37,423 nt of DNA from Candidatus Omnitrophota bacterium (GTDB lineage: Bacteria > Omnitrophota > Gorgyraeia > Aquiviventales > Aquiviventaceae), in contig JAHFGX010000013.1 of the NCBI GenBank assembly GCA_023247215.1, positions 1 to 37,423 of the forward strand, given 5' to 3'. How positions within the stretch are numbered: position 1 is the first letter of the stretch; every line of letters begins with the position of its first letter. The notes beneath the pieces were generated by a model. That model made no database searches and had not been told where the DNA came from. It saw only the letters and a program-made list of their open reading frames with translations. Both the position numbers and the translations under genes were made by a program. Positions 34,095 to 37,423 of this stretch are shown here, in pieces.

Positions 34095-35572
34095 CACGCC
34101 CGGGAGCGCTCCAGCTCTTCCCGAGCGACGCGGATGGCCTCCTCGACCCCGGCGACGCGCCCCTCCGCCTGCGCCTCCTGGACCGCCTGCAGGAGCCGGC
34201 CGATGAGCGGGCCGGGAGGCAGCCCCAATGCCGCCATGAGCTGGCGGCCGTCCACCAGCTTCGGCGGAGCGATCGCCTCTTCCGGCTTGAAGAAATAGGC
34301 GCACAGCAGCTCCTCCAACCGGGCGCGCTGCTGGTCAATTTGATCCACGTGAGAAGAAGGGCCGCGCGTCGCCAGCCGGTCGGCCCACCACACGAGCAGG
34401 CAGGCGGGGCCGTCCTCGCCCAAATCCCGGAAGAACCGGAACACCGCCCGAGCCGTCAACTGCGCCTCGCGGCTCAGATGGCCCGGACGCAAGTGCGACC
34501 GGATCAGGCGCTCGACGGTCTCGGCTTCGCGGTTCGCCAACCGCAGGCGCTCCGTCACGCCGCCGATCAGCTCGGCGCCGAAGTGCTCGTGCCCGAGGAA
34601 CCAGATGTCGCCGTCCGGCTTGACCCGCCGGGTCGCCGGTTTGCCCACGTCGTGGAAAAGCCCGGCTAGCTTGATCAGGGCCTTGCGGGAGCGCCCTTCC
34701 ACCGGCTCGACCGCGCAGTAGCCGGCCATCGGCGCGCGCAACGCCTCGGTGAACTCGGCGAAATCCCGCAGCATCCGGTCGCACTGGGCGACGGTTTCCA
34801 GCTCATGCCCCAGCACGTCCAGGTGATGATACCCGCCCTGGTCCATCCCGCGCCCCGGAGCCAGCTCGGGAAACAGCCGGCCCAGCACGCCGAGCTGGTC
34901 CAGCGCTCTCATGGCCGGCGCGGCCGCGTCCGTCTGGAACACCGCCAGCAGCTCGTCGCGGATGCGCTCGCCAGACACGCCGGCGAGGCGCGGGGCGGCC
35001 GCCGCCATCAACGGGAGCATGGTGGGATCCATCTGGAATCCCAAGGCGGCGGCAAACCGGAACGCGCGCAGGATGCGCACCGGATCCTCTTTGAAGGTCT
35101 GCGGAAAGCACGCGCGCAATACGCCCTCGGCAGCATCGCGCCGGCCCGCCAGCGGATCGAGGATGCGCGCGTTCCACTGAGGTTCCCGGCACCACTGCTC
35201 AAGCGGGATGGCAAGGGCGTTGACGGTAAAGTCGCGCCGTTGCAGATCCTCCTCGATCGTCCGGCCGCGGAACTGCGCGCAGTCCACCTCGACCCGGATC
35301 GCCGGAGAGGAGAAGACCACCCGGGCGGTCGGCTGCGCCTCATCCAGGCAGATATAGGTCCCGTCCAACTGGCCCGCGATCCGGCGGGCGAAGGCCAGCG
35401 CCTCCGACGGCATCGCCAGGTCCACGTTGATCCGCGACAGGGACGGCAGCGGACGACCGAGAACGGCGTCGCGCAGCAGCCCGCCCACCAGGTAGACGGG
35501 ATGCCCGGCGGCGCGGGCGGCGTCGGCGATGCGGCCGAGCAGCGTTCGAAGCGATTCCAACGTCGTCTCCAT
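34094..35572 (-). CDS. tRNA nucleotidyltransferase / poly(A) polymerase family protein with HD domain (first DxD Asp replaced)
   Basis: Class II CCA-adding enzyme/poly(A) polymerase family (492 aa). The nucleotidyltransferase head has YLVGGLLRD (27-35), QRRDFTVNALAI, and EDPVRILRAFRFAAALG in the neck, and a C-terminal HD domain with LAGLFHDVGKP. The metal-binding DxD motif that normally reads DVDIA or DIDLA is here NVDLA (Asn49, Asp51), so the first metal-binding Asp is replaced by Asn. The protein may therefore be impaired, use another acidic residue, or reflect a base error (AAC for GAC). A TATAAT lies 11 nt before ATG 35572. It is the first gene of a three-gene unit. Confidence 0.9.
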   Translation of the reverse strand: METTLESLRTLLGRIADAARAAGHPVYLVGGLLRDAVLGRPLPSLSRINVDLAMPSEALAFARRIAGQLDGTYICLDEAQPTARVVFSSPAIRVEVDCAQFRGRTIEEDLQRRDFTVNALAIPLEQWCREPQWNARILDPLAGRRDAAEGVLRACFPQTFKEDPVRILRAFRFAAALGFQMDPTMLPLMAAAAPRLAGVSGERIRDELLAVFQTDAAAPAMRALDQLGVLGRLFPELAPGRGMDQGGYHHLDVLGHELETVAQCDRMLRDFAEFTEALRAPMAGYCAVEPVEGRSRKALIKLAGLFHDVGKPATRRVKPDGDIWFLGHEHFGAELIGGVTERLRLANREAETVERLIRSHLRPGHLSREAQLTARAVFRFFRDLGEDGPACLLVWWADRLATRGPSSHVDQIDQQRARLEELLCAYFFKPEEAIAPPKLVDGRQLMAALGLPPGPLIGRLLQAVQEAQAEGRVAGVEEAIRVAREELERSRA

Positions 35573-35583
35573 GCGCGTCTGGT

Positions 35584-35589
35584 ATTATA
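35584..35589 (-). promoter_or_regulatory. -10 box (TATAAT) of the CCA-ceramidase-amidase unit
   Basis: On the minus strand TATAAT (35589-35584) ends 11 nt before the ATG at 35572. There is no good -35 and no ribosome site, so a leader of only a few nt is predicted. Confidence 0.45.
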
Positions 35590-35597
35590 CCTTGCCC

Positions 35598-35626
35598 TTG
35601 ACAAGCTCCGTTCGGTATTCAACAAT
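35598..35626 (+). promoter_or_regulatory. Promoter of the TPR-protein gene, apparently leaderless
   Basis: Perfect TTGACA (35598-35603), 17-bp spacer and AACAAT (35621-35626, 4/6). The ATG at 35633 begins 7 nt after the -10 box, exactly where transcription should start. Confidence 0.6.
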
Positions 35627-35632
35627 ACCCGC

Positions 35633-36025
35633 ATGCACAAACGGTCGCGCACGAAAGAACTGCTGGAATTTGAAATCGGATTTTATGAGCGGCTCCTGGA
35701 GGCCCATCCGGATTTCACGGATGCGCTCGTGGCGCTCGGCGAGGCGTATACGCGCAGCCGGCTCTACGACAAGGGGTTGGCGGTGGACCTGAAGCTGACC
35801 CAACTGAAAGGCCGCGATCCGGTGGTGTGGTACAACCTGGCGTGCAGCTATTCCCTGCTCAACCGGTCCGACGAATCCCTGGACGCGCTGCAGCGGGCTA
35901 TCACGCTCGGCTACGACGACTTTTCCCACCTGGGCAAGGACTCGGACCTGTCGCACTTGCGCCAGTCGCCGAAGTTCCGCCGCTTCCTCGAAACCCTCAT
36001 CCCTGCGAAACCCTCAGCGGCGTGA
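35633..36025 (+). CDS. Small TPR protein (130 aa)
   Basis: About two to three tetratricopeptide-like helix pairs: residues ~8-40 (IGFYERLLEAHPDFTDALVALGEAY), ~41-75 (YDKGLAVDLKLTQLKGRDPVVWYNLACSY) and ~75-110 (RSDESLDALQRAITLGYDD). It ends with LRQSPKFRRFLETL, a common C-terminal motif of small TPR proteins. There is no signal peptide, so it is cytoplasmic and probably a protein-protein adaptor. ATG 35633 sits directly after a promoter, with no ribosome site. It converges with the nuclease gene, overlapping its 3' end by 12 bp. Confidence 0.88.
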   Translation: MHKRSRTKELLEFEIGFYERLLEAHPDFTDALVALGEAYTRSRLYDKGLAVDLKLTQLKGRDPVVWYNLACSYSLLNRSDESLDALQRAITLGYDDFSHLGKDSDLSHLRQSPKFRRFLETLIPAKPSAA

Positions 36026-36523
36026 GGCCGGCTCGGCCCACAACCCGCGCCGGTTGGCCCGCGCCCGTTTCGCCAGCTCGCGGAACTCCTCGGCGTGCTT
36101 CACGTTGGGCGGGATCGTCAGCAGGTGCGCGTAGCCGTCCTCCACGAGCTGCGCATTGATCAGGCGCTCCTCGACATAGACATAGGCCAGCAGCCGCCCG
36201 TAGCGATCGTACGGCTGCGCGTCGTATTCCAACCGCACGGTTTTCCCTTCAACCAGCCGCCGGTTCGCCTCGGAGGCTTCGTGGCCGAACGGCTGGGGTT
36301 CCTCGACCCACCGCTCGCCTTCCCGGCGACGGACCTCCGGGGTGTCAATCCCGATGTACCGCACGAGGCGCCCGTCATCGAGCTCGATCGTATCGCCGTC
36401 CACCGCCCGGCGGACGTGCGCCGTCGTCGGCAGCGGGGACGCGCAGCTGGCGACAGGCAGCGCAAGGCTGAGCAGTACGACCGCGACCCAGCGTCGAGCA
36501 GAGTGGAAAAACGCGGCGGTCAC
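36014..36523 (-). CDS. Thermonuclease (SNase) family lipoprotein (169 aa)
   Basis: Staphylococcal-nuclease-like domain with RAVDGDTIEL (D42, D44, T45), VRYIGIDTPE (R55, D60, E63) and YDRYGRLLAY with the second catalytic Arg, so all key residues are present. The N-terminus has a lipoprotein signal with VASC (Cys27), placing the nuclease on an envelope membrane, possibly for DNA scavenging. The start is GTG 36523, overlapping the stop of the thiamine-binding gene as GTGA, so it is translationally coupled. It overlaps the TPR gene tail-to-tail. Confidence 0.92.
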   Translation of the reverse strand: MTAAFFHSARRWVAVVLLSLALPVASCASPLPTTAHVRRAVDGDTIELDDGRLVRYIGIDTPEVRRREGERWVEEPQPFGHEASEANRRLVEGKTVRLEYDAQPYDRYGRLLAYVYVEERLINAQLVEDGYAHLLTIPPNVKHAEEFRELAKRARANRRGLWAEPASRR

Positions 36524-36834
36524 GTGTGCAACGGCTTGCCGACTTTCGCTTCGAGCGACGCCACCTTCGAGGTGATGCGGCCTAGCCCGGGCTGGTCGCG
36601 GCGATCGTCAATGCGGATCGTCGTCATCACGCGCAGCGCCTGCTTCAGCATCGCCTCATGGCATTGCTTGGCCAGCTTCATGACGTCATCCCAGCTTCCC
36701 TCGACGACGGTGCCCATGGGCCCCACCCGGTACGCCAACCCGCTGGCGTCAATCAGCGTCGCCACGTGGGCCAGCACCGAGCTCACGCTCGCGCTTCCCG
36801 TCCCGATCGGCACGATCTCCAGTTCCGCCAACAT
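36520..36834 (-). CDS. MTH1187 family thiamine-binding protein (104 aa)
   Basis: Small ferredoxin-like-fold protein of the MTH1187/YkoF family (Thiamine_BP). It opens with AELEIVPIGTGSASVSSVLAHV and has the conserved YRVGPMGTVVEG and RVMTTIRIDDR blocks. Homologues bind thiamine or an unknown small ligand and form tetramers. GGGAGA lies 9 nt before ATG 36834. The GTGA overlap couples it to the nuclease gene downstream. The 152-bp interval upstream holds three tandem hairpins. Confidence 0.92.
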   Translation of the reverse strand: MLAELEIVPIGTGSASVSSVLAHVATLIDASGLAYRVGPMGTVVEGSWDDVMKLAKQCHEAMLKQALRVMTTIRIDDRRDQPGLGRITSKVASLEAKVGKPLHT

Positions 36835-36904
36835 AATGGTTCATCTCCCATTCTTCGTGACAGACAGTCCAGCTCTGAAGCGGCGACCATCGGGGTAGCC
36901 GCGG

Positions 36905-36985
36905 CCGGAACCCTTCCGGTTCCGGCACTCCGCGCCGACCCTGATGGTCGGCGCTCCGGAATGCCGAGCGCGGCGGGCGCTCGGC
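36905..36985. repeat. Three tandem perfect stem-loops
   Basis: Stem 1: 36905-36912 with 36918-36925 (8 bp, 5-nt loop). Stem 2: 36932-36940 with 36946-36954 (9 bp, 5-nt loop). Stem 3: 36963-36970 with 36978-36985 (8 bp, 7-nt loop). All are GC-rich and perfectly paired, filling the gap between the methyltransferase stop (minus strand) and the thiamine-binding gene. No U-tract follows, so they are not standard terminators. CCGGAA recurs in several units, which suggests a dispersed intergenic repeat. Confidence 0.8.
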
Positions 36986-36986
36986 C

Positions 36987-37423
36987 TTACGGCACTCGCG
37001 GGCGGCAGCGCCGTCGCCACTCCATGAGGCCATCCGTCGCCATGAGCGCGACCAGGACGACCGCCCACACCACGTGCTTGAGCCCGGAGGTGCCGGAAAA
37101 CAGCGCGCGCGCCTGCCGGAACTCTTCCCAGAAATAGAGCAGCAGCATGGCGACCGCGACCCACAGGACGGTCTTCACCTCTTTGCTGGCGTCAATGCCC
37201 TGCCAGCTCCACGTCCCGTTCCGGCGAGGATAGCGGCGCCACGTCGGAACCCAGCGCGGCACGGCCCGCTGGTAGGCCGCGAACTCATCCCCCCATTCGC
37301 TAAGAATCAGCGCTTCCTCCTGGCGGACTTTCGGGGCATAGGTCAGCACAAACACCAGCAGCGCGCCGAGCGCACCCCAGAACGCCTGCACGGCCACGCA
37401 GAATCCCGCGCCGATCAAGACCG
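36987..37423 (-). CDS. Isoprenylcysteine carboxyl methyltransferase-like membrane protein, 5' end outside window
   Basis: Only the C-terminal ~145 residues are visible; the frame is open to the window edge. A hydrophobic segment (GAGFCVAVQAFWGALGALLV) is followed by KVRQEEALILSEWGDEFAAYQRAVPRWVP, matching the ICMT/phospholipid-methyltransferase motif (EE-L-G-eF-Y-VPRW-P). Then comes an uncommon C-terminal extension with two more membrane segments (TVLWVAVAMLLLYFW and VVWAVVLVALMATDGLM). Known relatives use SAM to methylate prenylated Cys or lipids; the bacterial substrates are mostly unknown. The stop at 36987 is followed at once by the three-hairpin block. Confidence 0.78.
   Translation of the reverse strand, partial: VLIGAGFCVAVQAFWGALGALLVFVLTYAPKVRQEEALILSEWGDEFAAYQRAVPRWVPTWRRYPRRNGTWSWQGIDASKEVKTVLWVAVAMLLLYFWEEFRQARALFSGTSGLKHVVWAVVLVALMATDGLMEWRRRCRPRVP

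Overview
The window is about 37.4 kb of GC-rich chromosomal DNA (third codon positions mostly G/C) with very dense, short-spaced genes in alternating strand blocks. No rRNA, tRNA, CRISPR array, insertion sequence, phage gene or origin was recognised, and no gene-free stretch exceeds about 265 bases. Signal peptides, lipoboxes and an outer-membrane barrel ending in Phe indicate a Gram-negative envelope. A B12-dependent class II ribonucleotide reductase without its oxygen-dependent counterpart, IspH, and a lysine 2,3-aminomutase fit an anaerobic or facultative, free-living heterotroph. The gene mix, notably twin ATP-grasp ligases beside KamA, resembles uncultivated phyla such as Candidatus Omnitrophota. 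That assignment is inference only; no marker gene decides it.

Layout. 1-2.8 kb: a membrane-anchored unknown protein, an outer-membrane barrel gene with a Fis-type response regulator, and a divergent M48 lipoprotein peptidase. 2.8-8.9 kb (minus): a folate/purine operon pabB-pabC-purH-unknown-folC-tautomerase. 9.0-12.9 kb (minus): two paralogous ATP-grasp ligases, KamA, and a coiled-coil lipoprotein. 13.1-13.7 kb: gpmA. 13.7-18.4 kb (minus): nrdJ, a small basic protein, dcd and an OGG-type glycosylase, preceded by two NrdR-like boxes. 18.6-20.1 kb (minus): htpX and a single-domain BatD-like protein behind a CIRCE element. 20.1-23.4 kb (minus): a circularly permuted ATP-grasp, a DEDDy exonuclease fused to a WYL domain, a doubtful small ORF, and an RNase Z-like hydrolase. 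23.5-28.5 kb (plus): TldD, PmbA/TldE, a PHP lipoprotein and an alpha/beta-hydrolase lipoprotein. 28.6-31.4 kb (plus): a PilX-like protein, ispH and yjbQ. 31.5-35.6 kb (minus): CCA-adding-enzyme-like protein, neutral-ceramidase-like protein and a C45-type amidase. 35.6-37.4 kb: a TPR protein, a lipoprotein thermonuclease, an MTH1187-type thiamine-binding protein, a block of three hairpins, and an ICMT-like methyltransferase cut by the window edge.

How the genes work together. The folate operon joins pABA synthesis, folylpolyglutamate synthesis and the folate-dependent last steps of IMP synthesis. The nrdJ operon joins dNTP production, dCTP deamination and repair of oxidised guanine, probably under NrdR. 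htpX is probably under HrcA heat-shock control. The least explained units are the KamA/twin-ATP-grasp/lipoprotein cassette, the exonuclease-WYL fusion beside a permuted ATP-grasp, and the ceramidase-like/C45 pair. A recurring theme is a -10-like box 6-15 nt before the start codon with no Shine-Dalgarno sequence, suggesting leaderless or near-leaderless transcripts beside genes with ordinary leaders.
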